Source of the DNA: 40-80 sp040394775
Lineage (GTDB): Bacteria > Bacteroidota > Bacteroidia > Flavobacteriales_D > Crocinitomicaceae
Direction of reading: 5' to 3'
Assembly (NCBI GenBank): GCA_040394775.1
Contig: JBEBRN010000070.1
Span: forward strand, 1-14,380
DNA: 14,380 nt
A program made the translations under genes and the position numbers. Position 1 is the first letter of the stretch. Each line of letters begins with the position of its first letter. Of the stretch, positions 6,424-12,782 are shown one piece after another. Under the pieces are notes generated by a model that worked only from the letters and a program-made list of their open reading frames with translations, was not told the origin of the DNA and did no database searches.

Positions 6424-6852
6424 TTATAAGTCATCGGGTATAGACGCTGCCTTATATGATTTTGCTTTAGGTTTTAATTTATCGATAAAGATAATACGAA
6501 GCTTTTCACCTTTCGCGGTAACAATTAAGTCTGAAATTCCGTTGGTAATGGTTACTGCTTGTTTTTTAGCATTATAAATATCTTTATCCATGAAAAGATC
6601 ATATTGATCATCTGAATATTGAATGAAAATATTTTTAATAACACCATTTTCTACTCTCGCTTTTCCATTGTAACAATAGGTTTCATTACCCTCAAAAAAA
6701 GAAACGATTACATTGCGATACATATCGTCAGGAATAGCGTAAGATCCTCGTTTTGCAAATGCATTTTCTAATCTTTTATAGCAATCTTCACTTTGACCAT
6801 ATAATGCAAAAGTGGATAAAAATAAGACTCCTAATAAAACAGCTTTTTTCAT
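6424..6852 (-). CDS. Small secreted protein of unknown function
   Basis: A 142-residue protein starting MKKAVLLGVLFLSTFALYGQ, a clear Sec signal peptide with cleavage near residue 19. The mature part holds two cysteines (C24, C60) that could form a disulfide. It has a beta-rich pattern such as CYNGKARVENGVIKNIFIQYSDDQYD, then AVTITNGISDLIVTAKGEKLRIIFID. The open frame extends upstream to 6969, but the start at 6852 is preferred because the signal peptide begins there and a TATATTTG promoter element (6893-6886) lies inside the longer version. No family is recognised. It is a stand-alone gene, converging on the ABM gene across a shared terminator. Confidence 0.8.
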   Translation of the reverse strand: MKKAVLLGVLFLSTFALYGQSEDCYKRLENAFAKRGSYAIPDDMYRNVIVSFFEGNETYCYNGKARVENGVIKNIFIQYSDDQYDLFMDKDIYNAKKQAVTITNGISDLIVTAKGEKLRIIFIDKLKPKAKSYKAASIPDDL

Positions 6853-6885
6853 AAAATTAATTTCGTTTGGTAAAACTTCTCTTTT

Positions 6886-6893
6886 CAAATATA
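6886..6893 (-). promoter_or_regulatory. -7 element for the small secreted protein gene
   Basis: The minus strand reads TATATTTG, an exact TAnnTTTG match, placing the transcript start near 6881 and a leader of about 29 bases. It supports the start at 6852 over the longer frame. A TTTC, not TTTG, lies 19 bases upstream. Confidence 0.5.
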
Positions 6894-6995
6894 GTAAGAA
6901 TTTTGAACGGAGAAAGTTCTTTTTTGATTTATTTATCGTCTCCTCTTTCAAAATTCTTTGTGTATTCAAGGCAAATAGCTTGCCAATAATTTAGC

Positions 6996-7053
6996 TGTCA
7001 ATTGAATTCGGTACATAATTGACAATTTCGAAAGGTACTCAAAAAAGTCAATT
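6996..7053. repeat. Three GTCAATT arms that can form alternative hairpins
   Basis: TGTCAATT (6996-7003) and AATTGACA (7017-7024) form a perfect 8-bp inverted repeat with a 13-base spacer. A further GTCAATT (7047-7053) can pair with the same middle arm. They lie between the gtrA-like gene's 3' end and the promoter at 6886-6893, and no T tract follows the first stem. They could be operator sites or a 3' structure of the upstream transcript. Confidence 0.4.
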
Positions 7054-7058
7054 TCCGT

Positions 7059-7538
7059 TTAAGTATTTTTCACTTTAAAGGTAAAATGTTTTTGTGTAAG
7101 ATAACTAAATGAGACTACAATGATGATTGTCAATAACTTGGAGATAGTCGGGTAAATGTGAAAAACTTCCACAAATATTTTCAGTAAAGCATAATTCAAC
7201 AATAGATTAGCTAATACTAATAGAAAGTAACGAAAAAGTTGTGTCCTTCCTCTCATATTGGATTCCGTCCAAACAACATATTTGGAGAGTAAAAAACCAA
7301 TAGGAAAAGTAATAATGAATGAAAATAGAAATGCCGCAATATAAGGTTCAAAAGCTAGTTTTGAGGTCACATGTACAATCTCTTTACCGAAAATAAAGTT
7401 AAAAGCAATAAAATACAAGAGTAAGTCTAATACCATGTTAGCACCGCCACACGCAGCGTAATAATACGTCTGTCGATTAAAGAAAGACTTAAATAATGGA
7501 TAAAAGATATCTAAAAAGCGAAAAATGATACGTCTCAT
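7059..7538 (-). CDS. GtrA-like four-helix membrane protein
   Basis: A 159-residue inner-membrane protein with four hydrophobic segments at about 27-50, 67-88, 101-120 and 128-148. The FNRQTYYYAACGGANMVLDLLLYF start and the final VVSFSYLTQKHFTFK are the GtrA/DPMS1-associated family signature (GGxNxxxDxxL... and ...F-x-x-x-KxxxF). Members are thought to move polyprenyl-linked sugars across the membrane or to help cell-wall glycosyl transfer. The ATG directly follows the stop of the RsmI-like methylase, so it is the third gene of that operon. No glycosyltransferase lies beside it, so the substrate is not indicated. Confidence 0.85.
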   Translation of the reverse strand: MRRIIFRFLDIFYPLFKSFFNRQTYYYAACGGANMVLDLLLYFIAFNFIFGKEIVHVTSKLAFEPYIAAFLFSFIITFPIGFLLSKYVVWTESNMRGRTQLFRYFLLVLANLLLNYALLKIFVEVFHIYPTISKLLTIIIVVSFSYLTQKHFTFKVKNT

Positions 7539-8255
7539 TTAATTAGCAAATTTTCCTAGGGCAAAGATGGCCGGTATTTTATCTAAGTTATACGCTTTTT
7601 CACGCCACTCAGCTACTGTCATTGTTTGAACACGCTCATTATGGTTTGTCAAATCGGAGCCGATACACAATAACGTGTCATCTTTCAATTCGTTCAACAA
7701 ATCTTCAATCATATTGTTATTTCGAAAAGGCGTTTCCATAAACAAGTTGGTGATTCCAAACTTGTTGGCGTTAAATTCTAAATCTTTTATTTTCTTGATT
7801 CGTTCTTTGCGCTCTTTCGGCAAATATCCATGAAAAGCAAACTCTTGTCCGTTAAATCCGCTAGAAATCAATGTTAATAAAATAGAAGAAGGTCCCACTA
7901 AAGGATGCACATGAATGTCGTGTTGATGTGCAACAGCTACTAATTCTGCTCCTGGGTCAGCGATGCCAGGGCATCCTGCTTCTGAAATAATACCAACATC
8001 CTGCCCGCTTTCCAAAATCTTAATAATGGGCATTATTTCCTCGATAGTGCTTCTTTTATTAATGACAAGAAATTGGGAATCATCGATGGGGAACTCACGG
8101 TCTAGTTTGCGCAAATATCTTCGTGCAGTTTTGATTTCTTCTACTGCAAAATGTCGTAATCGAATTGTAAGTGCCGCTACCTCTGTTGGAATAACATGAT
8201 GCGTTGTTTCACTCCCTAGTGTTGTCGGAATTAAATATAATTTTCCTTTAGCCAT
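7539..8255 (-). CDS. RsmI-like SAM-dependent tetrapyrrole-methylase-fold methyltransferase
   Basis: A 238-residue cytoplasmic protein with the TP-methylase fold. It shows KLYLIPTTLG at the N-terminus, VGIISEAGCPGIADPGAELV at about 87-106 (RsmI has SDAGTPGISDPG), HPLVGPSSILLTLISSGFNGQEFAFHGYLPKE at about 117-148 (RsmI has PGPSA...G-x-L) and FMETPFRNNNMIEDLL at about 168-183 (RsmI has ESPHR). RsmI 2'-O-methylates C1402 of 16S rRNA. This protein is shorter than E. coli RsmI (286), lacks its C-terminal part, and replaces the usual AEDTRxTxxLL with VEEIKTARRYL. The target may therefore differ, and it is better called RsmI-like. It overlaps the phosphatase gene by 8 bases and abuts the GtrA-like gene. 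Confidence 0.87.
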   Translation of the reverse strand: MAKGKLYLIPTTLGSETTHHVIPTEVAALTIRLRHFAVEEIKTARRYLRKLDREFPIDDSQFLVINKRSTIEEIMPIIKILESGQDVGIISEAGCPGIADPGAELVAVAHQHDIHVHPLVGPSSILLTLISSGFNGQEFAFHGYLPKERKERIKKIKDLEFNANKFGITNLFMETPFRNNNMIEDLLNELKDDTLLCIGSDLTNHNERVQTMTVAEWREKAYNLDKIPAIFALGKFAN

Positions 8256-8712
8256 TCGTTTTCAAATTTGAAATAATTTTATCAGTTGCCAAATCTAACA
8301 TTTTATAGACATTTATAAAACCTTGTTCACCTCCAAAATAAGGGTCTGGAACGCTTTGATTTTCATTGGGATAAATAAGGTCTAAAATAGGAATGACTTT
8401 CTCTTCTTGTTCTTTCGTCCAACACATGTTCAACACATCCCAATAATTATTTCTATCCATGGTATAGATGAGGTCAAATTCATCCAAGTCATTTTTGGTG
8501 ATAGGGCGAGAACGTAATTTACTTAAATCGGTTCCAAATTTTTTCGATACTTCCATCATTCGTGTATCTGGTTTCTCTCCTTCGTGATGCCCCGAAGTTC
8601 CTGCTGAATCAACCAATATGTCAAGGTTATTCACCTTTACTTTTGCACGTAAAAGACCGTCTGCAAGTGGCGAACGACAAATATTCCCTAAACAAACCAT
8701 TAATATCTTCAT
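8248..8712 (-). CDS. Low-molecular-weight protein-tyrosine phosphatase
   Basis: A 154-residue cytoplasmic enzyme of typical LMW-PTP length. The P-loop CLGNICRS (C7 nucleophile, R13) is the CX5R signature, followed by PLADG. VDSAGTSGHHEGEKPDTRM and SRPITKNDLDEFDLIYTMD are conserved family blocks, and the general acid is D123 in VPDPYFGG. It would dephosphorylate protein tyrosine residues, though some relatives act on arginine phosphate. It is the first gene of an operon with the RsmI-like methylase and the GtrA-like protein. The ATG at 8712 is the family's standard N-terminus (MKILMVCLGN). A -7-like element ends only 4 bases upstream of it, which hints at a leaderless message. Confidence 0.93.
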   Translation of the reverse strand: MKILMVCLGNICRSPLADGLLRAKVKVNNLDILVDSAGTSGHHEGEKPDTRMMEVSKKFGTDLSKLRSRPITKNDLDEFDLIYTMDRNNYWDVLNMCWTKEQEEKVIPILDLIYPNENQSVPDPYFGGEQGFINVYKMLDLATDKIISNLKTNG

Positions 8713-8716
8713 GACG

Positions 8717-8724
8717 CAAAGTTA
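8717..8724 (-). promoter_or_regulatory. Possible -7 element for the phosphatase operon, almost on the start codon
   Basis: The minus strand reads TAACTTTG (TAnnTTTG), followed by CGTC and then the ATG. The expected start point is at or next to the A of ATG, so the transcript would have little or no leader. No clear -33 element is seen. Confidence 0.4.
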
Positions 8725-8767
8725 ATTTTTCCATCTAAATGACCGCCTTTCATCGGAGATTAATTCG

Positions 8768-8775
8768 TATATTCG
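8768..8775 (+). promoter_or_regulatory. Possible -7 element for lpd
   Basis: TATATTCG, one base from TAnnTTTG, lies 33 bases before the lpd ATG. It shares TCGTATATTCG with the site upstream of the left-edge membrane-protein gene. The -33 region shows only a weak CTTT at 8747-8750. Confidence 0.4.
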
Positions 8776-8808
8776 CAGAGAAAAATTGAAATTTAATAGT
8801 AATAGTAT

Positions 8809-10200
8809 ATGAATTACGATGTCATTGTTATAGGTAGCGGTCCTGGTGGATATGTAGCAGCAATACGCGCTTCACAACTTGGTCTTAAAGCAGCTATCGT
8901 TGAAAAAGAATCATTAGGAGGAATTTGTTTGAACTGGGGTTGTATCCCGACGAAAGCATTATTGAAAAGCGGAAACGTTTTCGAATATATTACACATGCG
9001 CAGGATTATGGAATCCAAGTCAAAGATGCTAAGATTGATTTTAAAGCTGTCATTGATAGAAGCCGTGGAGTAGCGAATGGAATGAGTACAGGAATTCAAT
9101 TCTTGCTTAAGAAAAATAAAATTGATGTTATCAAAGGTTTCGGAAAAGCAAAAGCGGGAAAAATAGTTGAAGTTACTGGAGAAGATGGGAAAGTAACAGA
9201 ATACACAGCTGACAAAGGAATTATCTTTGCAACAGGTGCTCGTTCTAGAAATTTACCGAACTTACAACAAGACGGTAAGAAAATTATCGGTTATCGTGAA
9301 GCAATGAGTTTGCCAGAGCAACCTAAAAAATTGGTTGTTGTTGGTTCTGGTGCTATCGGTGTTGAGTTTGCGTATTTCTATAATTCAATCGGTACAGAAG
9401 TAACTATCGTAGAATATCTTCCGAATATCGTTCCAATTGAAGACGAAGAAGTGTCTAAGCAATTAGAGAAATCGTTCAAGAAATCAGGAATTAAAGTGAT
9501 GACTTCTTCTTCTGTAGAAAAAGTGGACATTTCTGGGAAAGGATGTAAAGTAACGGTTAAAACAGCAAAAGGAGAAGAGATTATCGAATCAGATATCGTT
9601 CTTTCAGCGGTCGGAATTGAAACAAATATTAACGGAATTGGCTTGGAAGAAGTTGGTATTGCAACTGATAAAGGACGTGTTTTGGTGAATGAATATTACC
9701 AAACAAATATTCCTGGATACTATGCGATTGGCGATATTATCCCTGGACCTGCATTAGCACACGTTGCTTCTCACGAAGGAATTATTTGTGTGGAAAAAAT
9801 CGCTGGTTTACATCCACATACTATGAATTACGATAACATCCCAGGATGTACGTATTGCAGCCCTGAGATTGCTTCTGTTGGAATGACGGAGAAAAAAGCA
9901 AAAGAAGCTGGTTTGGATATCAAAGTAGGTAAATTTCCTTTCTCTGCATCAGGTAAAGCAAGTACTGCTGGTGCAAAAGATGGTTTTGTGAAATTAATCT
10001 TTGATGCAAAATACGGTGAATTGTTAGGTGCTCACATGATTGGCGCGAACGTAACGGAAATGATTGCTGAAGTAGTTATTGCACGTGAGTTAGAAGCAAC
10101 AGGTGAATCGTTCATCAATGCAGTTCATCCACATCCAACAATGTCAGAAGCAGTGATGGAAGCAGCAGCTGCAGCTTATGGAGAAGTGATACATTTATAA
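8809..10200 (+). CDS. lpdA: Dihydrolipoyl dehydrogenase (E3)
   Basis: A 463-residue FAD-dependent disulfide oxidoreductase, full length. The FAD-binding GSGPGGYVAA (9-18) is followed by the redox-active pair in GGICLNWGCIPTK (C40, C45). The NAD-binding VVVGSGAIGVEFAYFY lies at about 176-191, YAIGDIIPGPALAHVASHEG is the second FAD contact, and the C-terminal HPHPTMSE gives the catalytic H442/E447 pair from the partner subunit. It reoxidises lipoyl groups of the E2 subunits of pyruvate, 2-oxoglutarate or branched-chain dehydrogenases, or of GcvH, making NADH. It stands alone, without E1 or E2 genes, and is closed by a strong terminator, so it is probably the shared E3 of the cell. It is divergent from the phosphatase operon. 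Codon use looks like that of a well-expressed gene. Confidence 0.96.
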   Translation: MNYDVIVIGSGPGGYVAAIRASQLGLKAAIVEKESLGGICLNWGCIPTKALLKSGNVFEYITHAQDYGIQVKDAKIDFKAVIDRSRGVANGMSTGIQFLLKKNKIDVIKGFGKAKAGKIVEVTGEDGKVTEYTADKGIIFATGARSRNLPNLQQDGKKIIGYREAMSLPEQPKKLVVVGSGAIGVEFAYFYNSIGTEVTIVEYLPNIVPIEDEEVSKQLEKSFKKSGIKVMTSSSVEKVDISGKGCKVTVKTAKGEEIIESDIVLSAVGIETNINGIGLEEVGIATDKGRVLVNEYYQTNIPGYYAIGDIIPGPALAHVASHEGIICVEKIAGLHPHTMNYDNIPGCTYCSPEIASVGMTEKKAKEAGLDIKVGKFPFSASGKASTAGAKDGFVKLIFDAKYGELLGAHMIGANVTEMIAEVVIARELEATGESFINAVHPHPTMSEAVMEAAAAAYGEVIHL

Positions 10201-10220
10201 AAACAAAATATATTTTTGAG

Positions 10221-10253
10221 AAACTTCTGTCGAAAGATAGGAGTTTTTTTTTT
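10221..10253 (+). terminator. Strong intrinsic terminator after lpd, with GAAA tetraloop
   Basis: AAACTTCTGTC (10221-10231) pairs with GATAGGAGTTT (10236-10246), including two G-T pairs. It closes a C(GAAA)G GNRA loop at 10232-10235. A run of ten T (10244-10253), its first three bases within the stem, makes it a textbook Rho-independent terminator. Confidence 0.9.
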
Positions 10254-10316
10254 GAAGTTATCAGACTAAATATAAAATGTTACTTTCATTTTTAGAACCT
10301 TTCTAATAAGAAATTA

Positions 10317-10946
10317 ATGTCGGATACAATAGAACACGAAAATTCTTTTAAATTAGTTACACCATATCGTAAATATTACTTGTCGGATTATCTCATTATA
10401 TCCTTTCAAATTATTGGATTGCTTGCTATTCTCCTTGTCTATATATACCACCCAAATGATGGGTCAAGAGATTTAATTATTTTAATAATTTTTTTACTTT
10501 CCCTTACTGTTAATTTATTGCTATTTAATGTGATTGAACCTTTAAGAGGTGCTTTCACTGGTACGATTTCATTTACGGAAGAAGGTGTTTTTCAAAATGA
10601 TCAATTTATAGCTTTGGAAAAAATCAAGAAAATAACTATTAATAACGATGATTACGAAGGGCATCCAAAATTACCTAACAAATATATTGGAATAACACGT
10701 GCATTTTCGAATGGGACAAATAATTCCATAGGAATCATCTTAACAAACGATGAACATCTGATAATGAATTTCTATCAAAAGAAAAGAGATGATTTTCACC
10801 CAATAACAAATCTCCTTGTTTTTTATTGCCAAGAAGGTAAATTACATTTTTTAAACTTGATTGACATTTTGAATATCACTAAATATGAGGAAATTCAAGC
10901 ATTTAAATTAAAATATCAATTAAACGGGACAAAATCTTCATATTAA
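10317..10946 (+). CDS. Hypothetical membrane protein with two N-terminal TM segments
   Basis: A 209-residue protein. After about 22 polar residues come two hydrophobic segments at about 24-44 (YLIISFQIIGLLAILLVYIY) and 53-73, joined by a short polar loop (HPNDGSRD). This gives a hairpin with both ends probably cytoplasmic. The remaining 130 residues are soluble: GAFTGTISFTEEGVFQNDQFIALEKIKKI resembles the strand pattern of membrane-linked PH-like (bPH) domains, followed by IGIILTNDEHLIMNFYQKKRDD. This arrangement is typical of small uncharacterised Bacteroidota proteins; no function is recognised. It is more AT-rich than lpd and may have arrived separately. It lies between the lpd terminator and the rlmH promoter, so it is likely monocistronic. 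Confidence 0.78.
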   Translation: MSDTIEHENSFKLVTPYRKYYLSDYLIISFQIIGLLAILLVYIYHPNDGSRDLIILIIFLLSLTVNLLLFNVIEPLRGAFTGTISFTEEGVFQNDQFIALEKIKKITINNDDYEGHPKLPNKYIGITRAFSNGTNNSIGIILTNDEHLIMNFYQKKRDDFHPITNLLVFYCQEGKLHFLNLIDILNITKYEEIQAFKLKYQLNGTKSSY

Positions 10947-10994
10947 CTAATTGGTCATACTAGTAAGAAGAAATAAAAGATAATTTCAAACGAT

Positions 10995-11002
10995 TATCTT
11001 TG
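10995..11002 (+). promoter_or_regulatory. -7 element for rlmH
   Basis: TATCTTTG matches TAnnTTTG, placing the start near 11007 and a leader of only about 12 bases before the ATG at 11019. No TTG is found at the ideal upstream spacing. Confidence 0.45.
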
Positions 11003-11018
11003 CACTTTTCAAACTAGA

Positions 11019-11492
11019 ATGAAAATCAAAGTTATCTGCATCGGTAAGACCGGTAAAAAATTTTTGGAAGAAGGCGAAAACGAATATCTCAATCGTTTGA
11101 AACACTACATCCAAATGGAGCGTATTGAAATTCCCGATCTTAAAAATCAAAAAAGTTTAACCGAAGAGCAAGTTAAAAAATCAGAAGGTGAATTAATTCT
11201 CTCTAAAATTTCGGCAGGTGATCAAGTTTATTTACTAGACGAACATGGAAAAACGTTTACCTCTGAAAAATTTGCCGATTTTTTGCAACAACGTTTCAAT
11301 CAAGGTGGGAAATCATTAACATTGGTTATTGGAGGCGCTTATGGCTTTTCAGAAGAATTATATGCCGCAGCAAATGGTAAAATTAGCCTTTCTGAATTGA
11401 CCTTTTCGCATCAAATGGTACGTATGATTTTATTTGAACAGCTGTATCGCGGAATGACCATTTTAAAAGGCGAACCATATCATCATCGATAG
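11019..11492 (+). CDS. rlmH: 23S rRNA pseudouridine-1915 N3-methyltransferase RlmH
   Basis: A 157-residue SPOUT-class methyltransferase of exactly the family's length. MKIKVICIGKTGKKFLEEGENEYLNRL is the standard N-terminus, and VYLLDEHGKTFTSEKFADFL is the central block. LVIGGAYGFSEEL (about 105-117) forms the SAM-binding trefoil-knot loop. The C-terminus SLSELTFSHQMVRMILFEQLYRG...YHHR is almost invariant in RlmH. The enzyme methylates pseudouridine 1915 in helix 69 of assembled 70S ribosomes. It is probably monocistronic, with its own promoter element and a terminator hairpin that begins within its last codons. Confidence 0.96.
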   Translation: MKIKVICIGKTGKKFLEEGENEYLNRLKHYIQMERIEIPDLKNQKSLTEEQVKKSEGELILSKISAGDQVYLLDEHGKTFTSEKFADFLQQRFNQGGKSLTLVIGGAYGFSEELYAAANGKISLSELTFSHQMVRMILFEQLYRGMTILKGEPYHHR

Positions 11493-11527
11493 AAATAGGT
11501 AGATGATGCTTTTATTTTTCTTTTTGT
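11481..11527 (+). terminator. Terminator of rlmH overlapping its last codons
   Basis: CATCATC (11481-11487) pairs perfectly with GATGATG (11502-11508) around a 14-base loop. A T-rich tail follows (CTTTTATTTTTC, 11509-11520, then more T). The left arm is the coding sequence of the terminal His-His-Arg of RlmH. Confidence 0.65.
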
Positions 11528-11574
11528 CCCTGAAATAGTTTGTGAAATGACCTTATAGTGGACTCGTGAAGTTT

Positions 11575-11616
11575 CCTTCGCGCCCTTTGTGCCTTCATAG
11601 CGTCCTTGGCGGTTAA
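11575..11616. repeat. Degenerate GCAAAG-type interspersed repeat
   Basis: On the minus strand the block starts TTAACCGCCAAGGACGC and continues with GC-ATGAAG, GC-ACAAAGG and GCGCGAAGG. These are about four imperfect 9-11-base units of the form GC(n)nAAGG. It resembles the GCGCAAAG-type intergenic repeats I recall from Bacteroidota and other environmental genomes. It is GC-rich against an AT-rich intergenic background and lies between rlmH and the next gene. Confidence 0.5.
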
Positions 11617-11758
11617 AATAATTACACACCCTAATTACTCGTTGAGTTAGGGATTTTCGCTGAACATGGTATATCCACATTAAAATAATATTCCTTCTTA
11701 GATTCATGAGATTTTTGAATCTAATATAAATACAGTAATTTTACCCGAAATAACGAAA

Positions 11759-12616
11759 ATGATAGGTTTAAAGATAGGTGGAGTACCAGAACACTTTAAT
11801 TTACCATGGCGTTTAGCTTTGGAAGAAGGAAAGTTCAAAGAAATTGGATTGGATTTATTTTGGAGCGACATGTACGGCGGTACAGGTCAGATGATTAGAG
11901 GGTTTGAGAATAATTCAATCGATATTGCGGTCATTTTAACCGAAGGTATCACCAAAGCTATTTTAGAAGGCTTAGATGTGAAAATCATGGAGGTTTATGT
12001 GACTTCTCCTTTACATTGGGGAATTCATGTTCCGTATGATTCGCAAATAACAAGCGTTGATCAATTAGAAGGACAAACATTTGCCATATCACGAAAAGGT
12101 TCTGGTTCAGAGCTAATGGCACATGTTTTAGCGGATAGAGAAAATTGGGATCAATCACAATTAAAATTCAACGTTGCCGGCGATGTTTACGGTGGTTTGT
12201 GGGCATTAGAAAATAACAAAGCACAATGTTTCCTTTGGGAAAAATACACCACTTTTCCTTTCTGTGAACAAAAGAAATGTCGTTATATTGACGAAATTGT
12301 GACACCTTGGTCCAGTTTTGTAGTGGCTGTCAAAACATCCGTTTACGAAGAGCACAAAGAGTTGTTGGATCAAATGTGTAGCATCGTGAACCAGAAAGCA
12401 ACGGAGGTCAAGAATAGCGAGGGTTCACCCAAAGTGATTAGCTGGCGATATAATTTACGTTTAGGGCAAGTTCAAAATTGGCTTATCGAAACAGATTGGA
12501 ATTACGATTCAGCCCCATTATTAAATGAATTTGAAAAAACAGTCAACTATCTAGAGAAACTAAATTTGATTACCAAAGAACAATCAGTCAATTGGCAGCA
12601 GAAACTATTTTTATAG
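11759..12616 (+). CDS. Cytoplasmic periplasmic-binding-protein-fold protein (Ca3427-like, THI5/NMT1/SsuA superfamily)
   Basis: A 285-residue protein. LKIGGVPEHFNLPWRLALEEGKFKEIGL is the first strand and helix of a type II periplasmic binding protein. YGGTGQMIRGFENNSIDIAVILTEGITKAILEG and SPLHWGIHVPYDSQITSVDQLEGQTFAISRKGSGSELMA are matching later blocks, seen in nitrate, sulfonate and thiamine-precursor binding proteins. It has no signal peptide or lipobox (the first residues, MIGLKIGGVPEHF, go straight into the fold), and no ABC ATPase or permease lies beside it. This matches the cytosolic Ca3427-type branch, which I recall from Candida and from Parabacteroides. The ligand is unknown; a thiamine-pyrimidine-like or other small anion or heterocycle is possible. 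It has no paired gene and is probably monocistronic. Confidence 0.82.
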   Translation: MIGLKIGGVPEHFNLPWRLALEEGKFKEIGLDLFWSDMYGGTGQMIRGFENNSIDIAVILTEGITKAILEGLDVKIMEVYVTSPLHWGIHVPYDSQITSVDQLEGQTFAISRKGSGSELMAHVLADRENWDQSQLKFNVAGDVYGGLWALENNKAQCFLWEKYTTFPFCEQKKCRYIDEIVTPWSSFVVAVKTSVYEEHKELLDQMCSIVNQKATEVKNSEGSPKVISWRYNLRLGQVQNWLIETDWNYDSAPLLNEFEKTVNYLEKLNLITKEQSVNWQQKLFL

Positions 12617-12749
12617 TACACACCTGTTCTTATGGCCCTGAATTTGATAATGGAAAGCTCAAATATATTAAACAAATGAAATTTGGGTGACGATGTTTTT
12701 GTTACTTTTTTCTAGAGAAAAAGTAAAAGAGAAATTATATTATTTACCT

Positions 12750-12757
12750 TATATTTG
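12750..12757 (+). promoter_or_regulatory. -7 element for the TPR/PD40 gene
   Basis: TATATTTG matches TAnnTTTG exactly and predicts a start near 12762, 21 bases before the ATG at 12783. It lies inside the longer open frame that begins at 12687 and so argues for the later start. Confidence 0.5.
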
Positions 12758-12782
12758 TTCACATTTTAAAATTCATCTACTA

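Noticed and set aside
6853..6969. N-terminal extension of the small secreted protein to 6969
   Set aside because: The extension is lysine-rich, precedes a perfect signal peptide and contains the likely promoter, so the start at 6852 was used.
8713..8808. Possible replication origin next to the phosphatase gene
   Set aside because: No DnaA box or AT-rich iteron cluster is visible, and the gap is short.
10255..10316. Promoter for the two-TM hypothetical gene
   Set aside because: TACTTTCA at 10281-10288 is a partial -7 match but lacks a properly spaced -33 element, so it was not listed.
11483..11707. Minus-strand 74-codon frame downstream of rlmH
   Set aside because: It reads through the rlmH terminator and the GCAAAG-type repeat; the peptide is repetitive and basic with no known pattern.
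12687..12782. N-terminal extension of the TPR/PD40 protein to 12687
   Set aside because: A signal peptide begins at 12783 and a TATATTTG element lies within the extension.
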